Shown here one piece after another: positions 18,801 to 26,285 of a stretch of DNA of 64,000 bases. The translations under genes were made by a program, and so were the position numbers. Numbering within the stretch: position 1 is the stretch's first letter; each line of letters begins with the position of its first letter. This DNA comes from Myceligenerans salitolerans (GTDB lineage: Bacteria; Actinomycetota; Actinomycetes; Actinomycetales; Cellulomonadaceae): NCBI RefSeq assembly GCF_017349295.1, contig NZ_JAFMPK010000046.1, forward strand, positions 1-64,000, in the 5' to 3' direction. The notes under the pieces are model-generated. The model was given only the letters and a program-made list of their open reading frames with translations. It was not told where the DNA came from and made no database searches.

Positions 18801-18900
18801 GCCCGAGGGCGAGTACCCAGAAAGCCCGTCGTCCGAGGCGGGCGACGAGGGTGGGCGCGGCCAGGGCGACGAGCGTGTGCGCGAGAAGTACCGAAAGCAC
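15877..18900 (-). CDS. mrpA: Na+/H+ antiporter subunit A fused to subunit B
   Basis: 1007-residue first gene of the mrp operon. The N-terminal two thirds is the MrpA/NuoL-like proton pump (for example HFWLPAAMAAPTPVSAYLH and YLLIGHYMDRASSRRAA). Next is the DUF4040-type segment GYGNAALFVLHGAPDLALTQ. The C-terminal 160 residues are an MrpB domain (FHPMILFALFLLFSGHNAPG), so A and B are one polypeptide, as in other actinobacteria. With six further subunits encoded downstream the complex looks complete and should exchange Na+ for H+ at the membrane. Confidence 0.94.
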   Translation of the reverse strand: MLSVLLAHTLVALAAPTLVARLGRRAFWVLALGPATAAAYALSQTGNVLAGRTPAEHLPWIPALGVAIDLRLDPLSWMMLLVVGAVGTLVLLYCSAYFARDAHGLGRFGGFLVAFAGSMAGLVVADDMLVLLVFWELTAVFSYLLIGHYMDRASSRRAAMQALVVTTAGGLAMLVGIVVLGVAAGTWSVSAVVAAPPSGPTATIAVVCLLAGAATKSALVPTHFWLPAAMAAPTPVSAYLHAAAMVKAGVYLVARFAPAFSDLTTWRVLVLVLGGGTLLLGGYRALRQHDLKLVLAFGTVSQLGLLTLLLGYGTRATALAGLALLGAHVMFKASLFLVVGIIDAATGTRDLRRLSGVGRRLPLTALAAALATASMIGLPPFAGYVAKEAALEAWAHDGDVLASVMIGVVGVGSALTVAYGLRFLWGAFKPRLASSPGQQAPGQQAPGPAAPRRSEDPEEPARPQPFWMAAPPFVLAVLGLAVALAPAVGERLLAPYADTYPVGEPGHLTLWGGFTPVLAVTVAVLLAGFLAFRYGDRVERLQGALRSPAGADVVYRRLTRRLERFAGAVTAGTQRGSLPFYLGVILVALAVGPGLALVWGLLDRPAHTAHAATARADTSEVLEFGPFAVVPWDRPAQFVVVIVVAVAAVLTANARRRLKAVILVGVAGYGNAALFVLHGAPDLALTQVLSETLILIVMILVLRRLPPYFSDRPLAASRWVRLAIGVATGLVVMVFVASAPLARTHVPVSVDFPEEAEAFGGGHNVVNVTLVDIRAWDTVGEISVLLVAATGVASLVFLRQRRSDVPRLDRAVTLQSAERPEGSATPSAPQRDWLLAGPTLDPGQRSMLFEVLTRIMFHPMILFALFLLFSGHNAPGGGFAAGLVAGLALTIRYLAGGRYELGEAAPVHPGLVLGTGLFLSAGVGLAALLAGQAALESTIVDLHLPVLGDVHLVTSLFFDIGVFLVVIGLVISILRSFGAELDRQAETGSRPPGSDRHTGALTGGDRA

Positions 18901-19392
18901 GTCCGCTCCGTCCTGTCAGGCTCGTCGGCGGGACATCGTGCCACGGGGTCGGGCCGGAGCTCGACCAGGTACGGGGCGTCTGCCGCGTGAGCGCGGGCGG
19001 CTGGGCGATGCGGCCACTATATCCGCAAGACGGGATCGTGACGGATGCGGGACCCGGTGTGGCGGATGGCTCGGCAAACGGCTGGTTCTCCTTGGTGAGC
19101 CGGTCGGCACGCGGATGCCTGCCGCCGGGGGACTCCTTCGGTCATCGGTACCAGCCGCGAGCCGCCGATGCCCCGCCCTGCCGGCGCCGGTGGGCGCGGC
19201 GGTCCCGAGGAGGCCGGTCGCCCAGCCCTGCTCGGGTCATGGCATGGCGCATGACCAGTGCCACGAGGACGAGTACGCCGGCGACGAGAAGTGCTGCCAG
19301 GTCCATGCACCATGCTTTCCGGCCGGGACGGGGCCGGACAATGGGGTCTGTCCCTCATCTTTCAGGGATGACGATCTGGGAGGGTGGATGGC
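18901..19392. promoter_or_regulatory. Region between mrp operon and histidine kinase gene
   Basis: 492-base region expected to hold the divergent promoters of the mrp operon and the kinase-regulator pair. No clear -10/-35 pair or operator was recognised. It contains one plausible small membrane-protein gene on the minus strand (19142-19306), annotated separately. Confidence 0.4.
19142..19306 (-). CDS. Putative small single-helix membrane protein
   Basis: 54-residue reading frame starting MDLAALLVAGVLVLVALVMR, one clear membrane helix followed by a basic tail rich in Arg. GGAAAG lies upstream of the ATG at a workable distance. It belongs to no family I recognise and could be a chance frame, but helix plus positive tail is typical of real small membrane proteins. 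Confidence 0.35.
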   Translation of the reverse strand: MDLAALLVAGVLVLVALVMRHAMTRAGLGDRPPRDRRAHRRRQGGASAARGWYR

Positions 19393-20388
19393 ATGGCGCG
19401 CATGTCGATGCCGCTGTTCTGGCGGGTCAGCCTGATCAACGGTGCGGTGTTCCTGGTGGGCACACTGGTTCTCGCGTTGTCGCCCGCCACGGTCTCGGCT
19501 CGGCCGCTGCTGTCGGAGCTGGTGGTGCTCCTGTGCGGGCTGACAGCGATAGTGCTGGTCAACGGCGCTCTGCTGCGTACGGTGCTGCGGCCGCTGGACC
19601 GGCTGACGGCCGTGACGGAGAAGATCGATCTGCGCCATCCCGGCCTGCGCCTGGACGAGGAGGGGTCGGGGCCCGCGCGGCCCCTGGTCCGCGGGTTCAA
19701 CGCGATGCTCGAGCGGCTGGAGGTGGAGCGCTCGACGAGTACCACGCGGGCGCTGCAGGCGCAGGAGGCGGAACGTCAGCGCATCGCCCAGGAACTGCAC
19801 GACGAGGTGGGCCAGAGCCTGACCGCGGTCCTGCTGGGCCTTCGGCATGCCATGGACGCCGCGCCCGAGGCAGTACGTTCCCAGCTGGACGAACTACGCG
19901 GTACGACCCGTACGAGCCTGGAGGAGGTGCGCCGGATCTCCCAGCGGCTGCGTCCCGGCGACCTCACGGACCTCGGTCTCGTCAGCGCGTTGGCCGGCCT
20001 TGCCCGGGCCACGTCGGCGCGGAACGGACCGCGCGTCCGGCGGAGCCTGCCCTCTGCGGTCCCCGGCCTCTCCTCCGAGACGGAACTGGTGATCTACCGG
20101 GTCGCGCAGGAGGCCCTGACGAACGTCATGCGCCACGCCGGGGCCGCGACGGTCGATCTCGGCCTCAGTGTGTCGGACGGCGGCCTGCTGCTGCGGGTCG
20201 TGGACGACGGCGTCGGCATTCCCCGCGGCGCGATGGGCGCCGGGATCCAGGGGATGCTGGAGCGCGCGCGGATGATCGGCGGTGAACTGGACGTCCGCCC
20301 GCGCCAGGACGGCGGTCCGGGCGCGGGCACGGAGGTCCTGCTCAGGCTCCCGCTGCCGGCGCCCGGGCAGGGAGAGGCATCGCCATGA
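19393..20388 (+). CDS. Two-component sensor histidine kinase (NarL-partner type)
   Basis: 331-residue membrane kinase of the HisKA_3 class. Two N-terminal membrane helices (about 8-30 and 42-62) with almost no external loop are followed by a HAMP-like linker. The phosphorylation site is ERQRIAQELHDEVGQS (His136). An HATPase domain ends the protein (DDGVGIPRGAMGAGIQGM). The ATG was chosen over an upstream GTG because GGGAGG sits nine bases before it. It overlaps the response regulator gene by 4 bases. The signal is probably sensed in or at the membrane; the target is unknown. Confidence 0.9.
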   Translation: MARMSMPLFWRVSLINGAVFLVGTLVLALSPATVSARPLLSELVVLLCGLTAIVLVNGALLRTVLRPLDRLTAVTEKIDLRHPGLRLDEEGSGPARPLVRGFNAMLERLEVERSTSTTRALQAQEAERQRIAQELHDEVGQSLTAVLLGLRHAMDAAPEAVRSQLDELRGTTRTSLEEVRRISQRLRPGDLTDLGLVSALAGLARATSARNGPRVRRSLPSAVPGLSSETELVIYRVAQEALTNVMRHAGAATVDLGLSVSDGGLLLRVVDDGVGIPRGAMGAGIQGMLERARMIGGELDVRPRQDGGPGAGTEVLLRLPLPAPGQGEASP

Positions 20389-21032
20389 CGGTACGGGTTC
20401 TCCTCGCCGACGACCACACGCTCGTACGTGGTGGTGTCCGCCGGATCCTGGACGCCGAGGACGACCTCCGGGTCGTGGCCGAGGCGGCCGACGGTGCCGA
20501 GGCGGTCGAGCTGTGCTGCTCGGCGCGCCCCGACCTGGCGGTGCTCGACGTCTCGATGCCGCGGATGACGGGGCTCCAGGCGGCTCGGGAGATCTCCCGC
20601 CGGGTCCCTGAGGTGCGCACGCTCATGCTTTCCATGCACGACAACGAGCAGTACTTCTTCGCCGCGCTCAAGGCGGGCGCCAGTGGCTACGTGCTCAAGT
20701 CGGCTGCCGACGACGATCTGGTGGAGGCTTGCCGGGCCGCGATGCGTGGCGAGCCGTTCCTGTACGCCGGTGTGACCAGCACCCTCGTCGGGGACTTCCT
20801 CGAGCGGATGCGGCGTGGCGACGACGTGCCCCGACCCCTGCTCACGCCCCGCGAGGAGGAGGTGATCAAGCTCATCGCCGAGGGCCGCACCTCTCGCCAG
20901 ATCGCCGCCGAGCTCGTCATCAGCCACAAGACCGTGGAGCGGCATCGTGCCAACATCCTCACCAAGCTCGGGATGCGGGACCGGACCGAGATGACGCGGT
21001 ACGCGATCCGGTCCGGGCTCGTGGAGCCGTGA
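20385..21032 (+). CDS. Response regulator, NarL/FixJ family
   Basis: 215-residue partner of the upstream kinase. The receiver domain carries the phospho-acceptor Asp55 in AVLDVSMPRMTG. The C-terminal LuxR-type helix-turn-helix reads LTPREEEVIKLIAEGRTSRQ and ISHKTVERHRANILTKLGM. The ATGA overlap with the kinase indicates coupled synthesis. The next gene, for a secreted cell-wall hydrolase-like protein, is a possible target by position. Confidence 0.93.
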   Translation: MTVRVLLADDHTLVRGGVRRILDAEDDLRVVAEAADGAEAVELCCSARPDLAVLDVSMPRMTGLQAAREISRRVPEVRTLMLSMHDNEQYFFAALKAGASGYVLKSAADDDLVEACRAAMRGEPFLYAGVTSTLVGDFLERMRRGDDVPRPLLTPREEEVIKLIAEGRTSRQIAAELVISHKTVERHRANILTKLGMRDRTEMTRYAIRSGLVEP

Positions 21033-21189
21033 CGGGCTGACCGGCGAAGCACCATGGCGCTTTGGTGACAGCGGAGTTCCTTGCAGCATGCTGCCGTGAT
21101 CTCGCCGTCTGTCCGGCGCCCTCGTCGAGAATTCGTGGCACTTTTCTCCCACTTCCCGCGCCTTCCAGGAATTGTGAGCATCTCTCTGT

Positions 21190-21240
21190 CCGGTTCGAGA
21201 CCCGAACCGGGGGAGAAATGGTCGGGGTGCCTGGCACCCC
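21190..21240 (+). promoter_or_regulatory. Two leader hairpins before the I36-NlpC/P60 gene
   Basis: CCGGTTCG pairs with CGAACCGG across a 5-base loop, and GGGGTG pairs with CACCCC across CCTGG. The second stem ends about five bases before the Shine-Dalgarno GAAGGGGA. They could tune translation. The pattern does not match the c-di-AMP riboswitch often found before such genes. Confidence 0.35.
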
Positions 21241-21258
21241 GATGGAAGGGGAATATTG

Positions 21259-22851
21259 ATGAGAAGAGCGTCCGCGCTTCTCGCGGTGATCTCGTTGGTG
21301 GCCTCGATCCTGGGGATCGCGGTCGGCGTGGCGGCGCCTGCGTCCGCCGCGGCACGTGACGGGGTCTGCGACAGCGGCGAGTTCTGTTACTACTACAACA
21401 GCAACAACGCGGGGTCCGTCTCGGACTTCACCGCCTCGGTCGGCGACTACGGCACCACCCAGCCGTCGTGCTACGACTTCAAGGGCTCGGGCAACGGCCA
21501 GGGCGAGTGCATCAAGAACAACGCGGCCTCGGTGTGGAACCGCTCGGGCGAGACGGTGCGGGTGTACTTCAACACCGGGCACGGAGGCGTCTACCAGAAC
21601 ATCGGGCCCGGCTACAAGGGGCAGCTCAGCGCGGAGTTGTACAACAACAACGCGTCGCACCAGTTCGTCGGTACCGCGGGCACCGACACGGGGGCACGGA
21701 GCGGCACCTGCGAGGACGGTGAGTTCTGCTACTACTACAACAGCGGCAACGCGGGATCGATCTCCGACTTCACCGAGTCCGCCGGTAACTACGGCACGGC
21801 ACAGCCCACCTGCTACGACTTCAAGGGCTCGGGCAACGGCCAGGGCGAGTGCATCAAGAACAACGCGGCGTCCGTGTGGAACCGGTCCGACCAGACGGTC
21901 CGCGTCTACTTCAACAGCTACTACGAGGGCTCGTACCAGGACGTCGCGCCGGGGTACAAGGGGCAGCTCAACAGCACGGTCTACAACAACAACGCGTCGC
22001 ACGAGTTCGTCGGTACGGCGGGGGCGGGCAGCGGGTCGCGCAGCGGCACCTGCGAGAGCGGCGAGCTCTGCTACTACTACAACAGCGGCAACGCCGGCTC
22101 GATCTCGGACTTCACCGATTCGGTCGGGGACTACGGCACCACCCAGCCGTCGTGCTACGACTTCAAGGGCTCGGGCAACGGCCAGGGCGAGTGCATCAAG
22201 AACAACGCGGCCTCGGTGTGGAACCGCTCGGGCAAGACGGTCTGCGTCTTCTACAACAGCTACTACGGCGGGTCCTCACAGGCTCTGGCCCCGGGCTTCA
22301 AGGGGCAGCTCAACGGCACGCTGTACAACAACAACGCCTCCCACAAGTTCATCTCCGGCTCCGAGTGCCCCGTCTCCGGCGGTGGCGGTGGTGGCGGCGG
22401 TGGTGGAGACACCAGCGGCGACTACGACGAGAAGGTCGAGCGGGTCATCGCGGCCGCTCTGTCGCAGGTCGGCCAGGGCTACACCTACTCGTGGGGCGGC
22501 GGCAACAAGTACGGGCCGACCTACGGCATCTGCTGCAGCCCGAGCGGCTACGACGACCGGAGCCGGTACGGCTACGACTGCTCCGGCCTGACGCAGTACG
22601 CGTTCTGGCAGGGCGCCGGTATCGACATCGGGACGTACACCGGCGCCCAGGTCGGCAAGGGGACCGTGGTGTCGATGAGCAACCTGCGCCGCGGCGACCT
22701 CATCATGTGGGGCGGCTACTCGAGTACGTACCACGTCGCGATCTATCTGGGCAACGGGCAGATGGTCGAGTCATCGTGGCCCCGCACCTCGGACAGTGTG
22801 CACGTGACCAATGTGTACGGTGGTGATTTCGGGATCCGAGTGAACATGTGA
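21259..22851 (+). CDS. Secreted protein: three I36-like repeats plus NlpC/P60 domain
   Basis: 530-residue exported protein. The signal peptide ends near APASAAA (residue 32). Three nearly identical 114-residue repeats follow (33-146, 147-260, 261-370), each with paired Cys, the tract GEFCYYYNSNNAGSVSDF and the segment KNNAASVWNRSG. They resemble peptidase inhibitor family I36 domains. A run of ten Gly (374-383) leads to an NlpC/P60 domain with catalytic Cys441 (YDCSGL) and His492 (YHVAIYLG). NlpC/P60 enzymes cut peptidoglycan stem peptides. The ATG follows GAAGGGGA; an overlapping TTG three bases earlier is less likely. The gene may encode a wall hydrolase protected from, or anchored by, its inhibitor-like repeats. 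Confidence 0.88.
   Translation: MRRASALLAVISLVASILGIAVGVAAPASAAARDGVCDSGEFCYYYNSNNAGSVSDFTASVGDYGTTQPSCYDFKGSGNGQGECIKNNAASVWNRSGETVRVYFNTGHGGVYQNIGPGYKGQLSAELYNNNASHQFVGTAGTDTGARSGTCEDGEFCYYYNSGNAGSISDFTESAGNYGTAQPTCYDFKGSGNGQGECIKNNAASVWNRSDQTVRVYFNSYYEGSYQDVAPGYKGQLNSTVYNNNASHEFVGTAGAGSGSRSGTCESGELCYYYNSGNAGSISDFTDSVGDYGTTQPSCYDFKGSGNGQGECIKNNAASVWNRSGKTVCVFYNSYYGGSSQALAPGFKGQLNGTLYNNNASHKFISGSECPVSGGGGGGGGGGDTSGDYDEKVERVIAAALSQVGQGYTYSWGGGNKYGPTYGICCSPSGYDDRSRYGYDCSGLTQYAFWQGAGIDIGTYTGAQVGKGTVVSMSNLRRGDLIMWGGYSSTYHVAIYLGNGQMVESSWPRTSDSVHVTNVYGGDFGIRVNM
21355..22369 (+). repeat. Three 342-base tandem coding repeats
   Basis: Units begin at 21355, 21697 and 22039. Long stretches are identical at the DNA level, for example the part encoding FKGSGNGQGECIKNNAASV, which points to recent duplication or gene conversion inside the gene. 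Such repeats could expand or contract by recombination. Confidence 0.85.
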
Positions 22852-22872
22852 TCCTGAGCGACAACGGGGACC

Positions 22873-22912
22873 GGCAGGGTCGTGCCACCGAATACGGTGG
22901 CACGACCCTGCC
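22873..22912 (+). terminator. Strong terminator after the I36-NlpC/P60 gene
   Basis: A perfect 18-base stem with loop AATA, followed by ATTT. This is one of the clearest terminators in the window and separates the secreted protein gene from the small-peptide locus. Confidence 0.9.
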
Positions 22913-23034
22913 ATTTCTGGTTGTCACGGCAGGAATTTCCCCGGCACGTCCGTGACAGCCGGATTTCCTTGTCGGTCGGTCCGTGCCGGGAAAGGATGAG
23001 GACACCAGAAAAACCCGTCGAACGGAGAATCATC

Positions 23035-23223
23035 GTGCAGCACAATGCCGCCCGGCGTGGCGCCGCCGTCGTCCTCACCGCCGTCCTGCTCGCCGCCGGC
23101 CAGGGAGCGGTGACCGCCACCGCGGACCCGCAGTGGGAGGTGGCCTCGCCGTCGGCGTCGGACCCGCAGTGGGAGTCCGGCCCCCGGTGGGACGCCACCG
23201 CGCCGCCGGCGGCCCGTCCCTGA
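23035..23223 (+). CDS. Small exported peptide with DPQWE repeats
   Basis: 62-residue precursor starting at a GTG after CGGAGA. The first 30 residues form a signal peptide (basic N terminus, hydrophobic core, ATA before the predicted cut). The mature part would be 32 residues and begin with DPQWE; the motif returns 12 residues later (31-35 and 43-47), followed by a looser copy, PRWD. Repeated short motifs in a tiny secreted peptide recall signalling-peptide or RiPP precursors. The next gene starts 3 bases after its stop, and a TrmB/LuxR regulator lies just beyond. No modifying enzyme is encoded nearby. The function is unknown; a peptide signal is the inference. Confidence 0.7.
   Translation: MQHNAARRGAAVVLTAVLLAAGQGAVTATADPQWEVASPSASDPQWESGPRWDATAPPAARP
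23123..23175 (+). repeat. Direct repeat encoding the two DPQWE motifs
   Basis: CGGACCCGCAGTGGGAG occurs at 23123-23139 and 23159-23175, 36 bases apart and in the same frame. Identity of the codons as well as the residues suggests a recent duplication of the motif unit. Confidence 0.8.
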
Positions 23224-23226
23224 ACG

Positions 23227-23514
23227 ATGCGCATCGTCAAGATCACCGTCGAGGCGCCGCGGAACGGGGCCCGGATCGCGTCGGCGAGGGTCGTCGAGGC
23301 GGTTCAGGCCGCCGCCGCACCCCGGGACGAGCTGGTGCACGTCTATGCCGGCCCGCTGCCCACGGGCTTCGGTGTGGTGGTCTTTCTCCTGGTCCCGCGG
23401 GACCAGGCCGCGGCGACGGCGTGCCGTCTGGTCCTCGACGCCGCCGACGCGCTCGAACTGTCCGGCTGGACGCTGGGCACCGTTCGGGTGTGGGGTCCTG
23501 ACGTGCTCAGCTGA
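23227..23514 (+). CDS. Hypothetical 95-residue protein of the DPQWE locus
   Basis: Small soluble protein starting MRIVKITVEAPRNGARIASA, with alternating beta and helical character and no signal peptide. I do not recognise a family. The ATG lies 3 bases after the stop of the DPQWE peptide gene, without its own clear ribosome site, which implies translational coupling. Its 3' end overlaps the convergent regulator gene by 8 bases. The tight packing suggests the three genes form one functional unit; a role in processing, binding or regulating the peptide is guesswork. Confidence 0.72.
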   Translation: MRIVKITVEAPRNGARIASARVVEAVQAAAAPRDELVHVYAGPLPTGFGVVVFLLVPRDQAAATACRLVLDAADALELSGWTLGTVRVWGPDVLS

Positions 23515-24499
23515 GGTCGGCCGGCTGCAGCCAGCCGCAGTCCAGAGCTCGCGCGCCGGCCTGAAAGCGGCTGCTGGCGTCCAGGCGCTCCATGAGGGCG
23601 CTGCTCAGGCGTCGCACCGTCCGCAGGGAGACGCCGAGCCGCCGGCCGGCGGCCTCGTCGGTCGCTCCCTTGGCCCACAGCCGCAGCAGCTCGTGCTCCT
23701 GGACGGACAGTCCGTCCTCGTCGCGCCGACGGTCCGCGCCGAGCGGGGTGGCCGTACGCCAGGCCTGCGTGAACAGGGCCATCAGGGCGGCCACGATCCC
23801 CGGGGACGTCATGACGACCGCCCCGGAACCGGACTCGGTGTCGTTCAACGGAACCATCGCGTGGTCCTGGTCGATGATCTGCAGCCGGACCGGGACGGTG
23901 GCGGCCAGGCGGACCTCGGCGCCGTTGTTGCGGAGCCAGGTCGCGTGATCCCAGGTCGCCTGGTCGTTGCGGATGCTCTCCAGGTAGACGGTGCGCATCC
24001 GGACGCCCCGCTCCAGCAGGGTCCGGCTCAGCGTGCGGCTCGACTCCAGCGCGCGTGACGACGTCGCCCGGGTCGGTACGAAGGTACACAGTTCGTGCGT
24101 GCACCTCCCGATGAGCGTGGCCAGGCGGTCCCTCGCCTCCTCCGCGGTCTCGAGCAGCTCGACGTCGGGTCCCTTGCGCACGTTCTGCAACTCGGAGACG
24201 AGGCGGGCGAGAGCGACCCGGCCCTCCTCGATCTCCTGGTTGCGCCGGGCGATCTCGGCCTGTTCGCGGGCGAGGAGCGCGGCGAGCCCCACCTCGGGGC
24301 TGACCGGGCGGAGTCCGTCGTCGCCCGCCCATGACTCCTCGACGAGCATCAGGCGGGACAACTCGTCCAACGCGTCGCGCACCCTGGCCTCGTCGAGCCC
24401 GAGTGCCTCGGCGATCCGGTCGGGCCCCGCGTCGCGGTCCCTCAGCATCTGGAGATAGACCGACTCGGCGGTACCGGACATGCCCAGGCCTTGCAGCAT
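23507..24499 (-). CDS. TrmB/LuxR-type transcriptional regulator
   Basis: 330-residue regulator with two DNA-binding ends. A TrmB-like winged helix lies at about residues 5-60 (AEALGLDEARVRDALDELSR). A coiled coil (about 75-105) and a central domain resembling the phospholipase-D-like sensor region of many actinobacterial regulators (LLERGVRMRTVYLES and LNDTESGSGAVVMTSP) follow. The C-terminal LuxR-type helix-turn-helix is LSVQEHELLRLWAKGATDEA. The ATG follows GGGAG. It is convergent with the DPQWE peptide and 95-residue protein genes, overlapping the latter. Regulators of this build often sit beside small unknown genes, and the peptide could be its signal (inference). Confidence 0.87.
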   Translation of the reverse strand: MLQGLGMSGTAESVYLQMLRDRDAGPDRIAEALGLDEARVRDALDELSRLMLVEESWAGDDGLRPVSPEVGLAALLAREQAEIARRNQEIEEGRVALARLVSELQNVRKGPDVELLETAEEARDRLATLIGRCTHELCTFVPTRATSSRALESSRTLSRTLLERGVRMRTVYLESIRNDQATWDHATWLRNNGAEVRLAATVPVRLQIIDQDHAMVPLNDTESGSGAVVMTSPGIVAALMALFTQAWRTATPLGADRRRDEDGLSVQEHELLRLWAKGATDEAAGRRLGVSLRTVRRLSSALMERLDASSRFQAGARALDCGWLQPADLS

Positions 24500-24747
24500 T
24501 CTCTGACTCCCCGATCGAGCGGACGAACGGGCACCGGGTGGCCGTCCCGATGTCGCATGATCGCACAGCGCGGTGGACGCGAAAAAGCTGTTTGCGCCGA
24601 TTTCACCCGCTCCGTGCGGGGCGTTGACGTGCGTTCTCGCGGGCCGCCGCGGGGAAGCCCGGCCGGGGTGGGACGTCGTCCGGCAAAGGCTTCCCGGGCG
24701 CTCGGCCGGGCCGGGCGTGTCGATACGATTTTTCGGATTCACCCTGC

Positions 24748-24753
24748 TAGCGT
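24748..24753 (+). promoter_or_regulatory. -10 element of the gluconate permease promoter
   Basis: TAGCGT fits the actinobacterial -10 pattern TANNNT and lies 38 bases before the permease start, giving a short leader that ends in a GGAGG ribosome site. The same hexamer precedes two other genes here (47477 and 51735). Confidence 0.4.
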
Positions 24754-24791
24754 CGACGGGATCCTGAAGGACTGACCGCGAGGAGGCGGTT

Positions 24792-26228
24792 GTGACCGAG
24801 ATCGAGCCCGTCTACGGAGCCGGCACCCTGCTCCTGATCGCCGCCGCGGCGGTCGCTCTGCTCCTGTTCCTGATCATCCGGGTCAAACTGCATGCCTTCG
24901 TCGCCCTGGTGCTCGTCAGCCTGCTCACCGCGGTCGCCGCCGGGATACCGGTCGCGGACGTTCCCGAGGCACTCGTCACCGGCTTCAGCGGGACTCTGGG
25001 CGCGGTGGCCCTGCTGGTCGGGTTCGGCGTCATGGTCGGCAGACTGCTGGAGACGACGGGCGGCGCACAGGTTCTCGCCGACACCCTCATCGCGCGGTTC
25101 GGGGAACGGCGGGCGCCGCTCGCCCTCGGCGTCGCCGCGCTCATCTTCGGCTTCCCGATCTTCTTCGACGCAGGCCTCGTGGTGTTCCTGCCGATCATTT
25201 TCACCGTCGCCCGCCGGTTCGGGGGCGGCATCCTGCGCTACGGTCTGCCGACCGCGGGGGCGTTCGCCGTCATGCATGCCGTCGTGCCACCGCATCCCGG
25301 GCCGGTCGCCGCGGCCGACCTGATGAACGGGAGCGTCGGCATCACGCTCCTGGTGGGCGCCCCGGTGGCGGTCCTCGCCTGGTTCCTCGGCGTCTACCAC
25401 GTGTCCCGCTTCCTGAGCGCGCGACATGTCGTCGACATCCCCGACGCGGTGTTCGGCCGGATGAACGGTGGCCGGGACGACGACGCCGCGGCCGTTCCGG
25501 GCGGGACGAGCGGGGCGACGACGGGGACCGCGACCCAGGCCCCGCCACGCTTCGGCACCGTCCTGCTCATCCTGCTCCTGCCCCTGGTGCTGATCTCCCT
25601 CAACACCGTGATCAGCACGCTGGTCACCACGGGAGCCGTCGCCGAGGACGCGGTCTGGGCGAACAGCCTGACACTGATCGGTCAGACCCCGGTCGCTCTG
25701 CTGATCACCGTGCTGGTCGCGCTCGTGGTGCTGTCACCGGGACGGTTCTCGGCGGGTCAGGCGACACGTCTTCTGGACGAGTCGCTCGGACCGATCTGCT
25801 CGATCATCCTCATCACCGGGGCCGGCGGCATGTTCGGCGGGGTGCTGCGGGCCAGCGGGATCGGCACGGCTCTCACGGACGCGTTGTCCGGCCTGGGGCT
25901 GCCGCTCATCCTGCAGGCGTTCGTCATCGCGACGGTGCTCCGCGTCGCGCAGGGCTCCGCCACGGTCGCCCTGACCACGACGGCCGGTCTGATCTCCGCC
26001 CAGGTGTCGGCCGAGGGGCTCAGCGACGTGCGGATCGCACTGCTGGTCTTCGCGGTCGCCGCCGGTGCCACCGTTCTGTCCCACGTCAACGACTCCGGAT
26101 TCTGGCTCGTCAGCCGATTCTTCGGCATGGACGTCAGAACAACGCTCAAGACGTGGACCGTGCTGGAGACCACCCTCGGTCTCACGATCTTCCTCATCGC
26201 AGCCCTTCTCTGGCCCGTGACCGGCTGA
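24792..26228 (+). CDS. GntP family gluconate:H+ symporter
   Basis: 478-residue permease with about 12 membrane segments. Family signatures include LVGFGVMVGRLLETTGGAQV, FFDAGLVVFLPI and VAQGSATVALTTTAG; the end carries LSHVNDSGFWLVSRFFGM. GntP proteins import gluconate and related sugar acids with protons. The GTG start follows AGGAGG. No gluconate kinase gene is adjacent, so the substrate is inferred from the family only. A strong hairpin ends the transcript. Confidence 0.92.
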   Translation: MTEIEPVYGAGTLLLIAAAAVALLLFLIIRVKLHAFVALVLVSLLTAVAAGIPVADVPEALVTGFSGTLGAVALLVGFGVMVGRLLETTGGAQVLADTLIARFGERRAPLALGVAALIFGFPIFFDAGLVVFLPIIFTVARRFGGGILRYGLPTAGAFAVMHAVVPPHPGPVAAADLMNGSVGITLLVGAPVAVLAWFLGVYHVSRFLSARHVVDIPDAVFGRMNGGRDDDAAAVPGGTSGATTGTATQAPPRFGTVLLILLLPLVLISLNTVISTLVTTGAVAEDAVWANSLTLIGQTPVALLITVLVALVVLSPGRFSAGQATRLLDESLGPICSIILITGAGGMFGGVLRASGIGTALTDALSGLGLPLILQAFVIATVLRVAQGSATVALTTTAGLISAQVSAEGLSDVRIALLVFAVAAGATVLSHVNDSGFWLVSRFFGMDVRTTLKTWTVLETTLGLTIFLIAALLWPVTG

Positions 26229-26285
26229 GCGTCGGGCGGTTCCCCGGGTGGGAACCGCGGGCCCCGACCGATCCGGGACGAGAGA

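Noticed and set aside
21188-21212. TTCGA-containing stem before the I36-NlpC/P60 gene resembling a tRNA T-arm
   Set aside because: No acceptor, D or anticodon arms can be built around it.
21033-21258. Possible c-di-AMP (ydaO-type) riboswitch, common before actinobacterial NlpC/P60 genes
   Set aside because: Two short hairpins are present, but the conserved core sequences of that riboswitch are not seen.
21355-22369. Regular repeats as a CRISPR array
   Set aside because: Units are 342 bases, in frame and coding; there are no spacers and no cas genes.
23035-23223. RiPP biosynthetic cluster around the DPQWE peptide
   Set aside because: No lanthipeptide, YcaO, radical-SAM, ATP-grasp or peptidase-transporter gene lies nearby; neighbours are a small unknown gene, a regulator and a gluconate permease.
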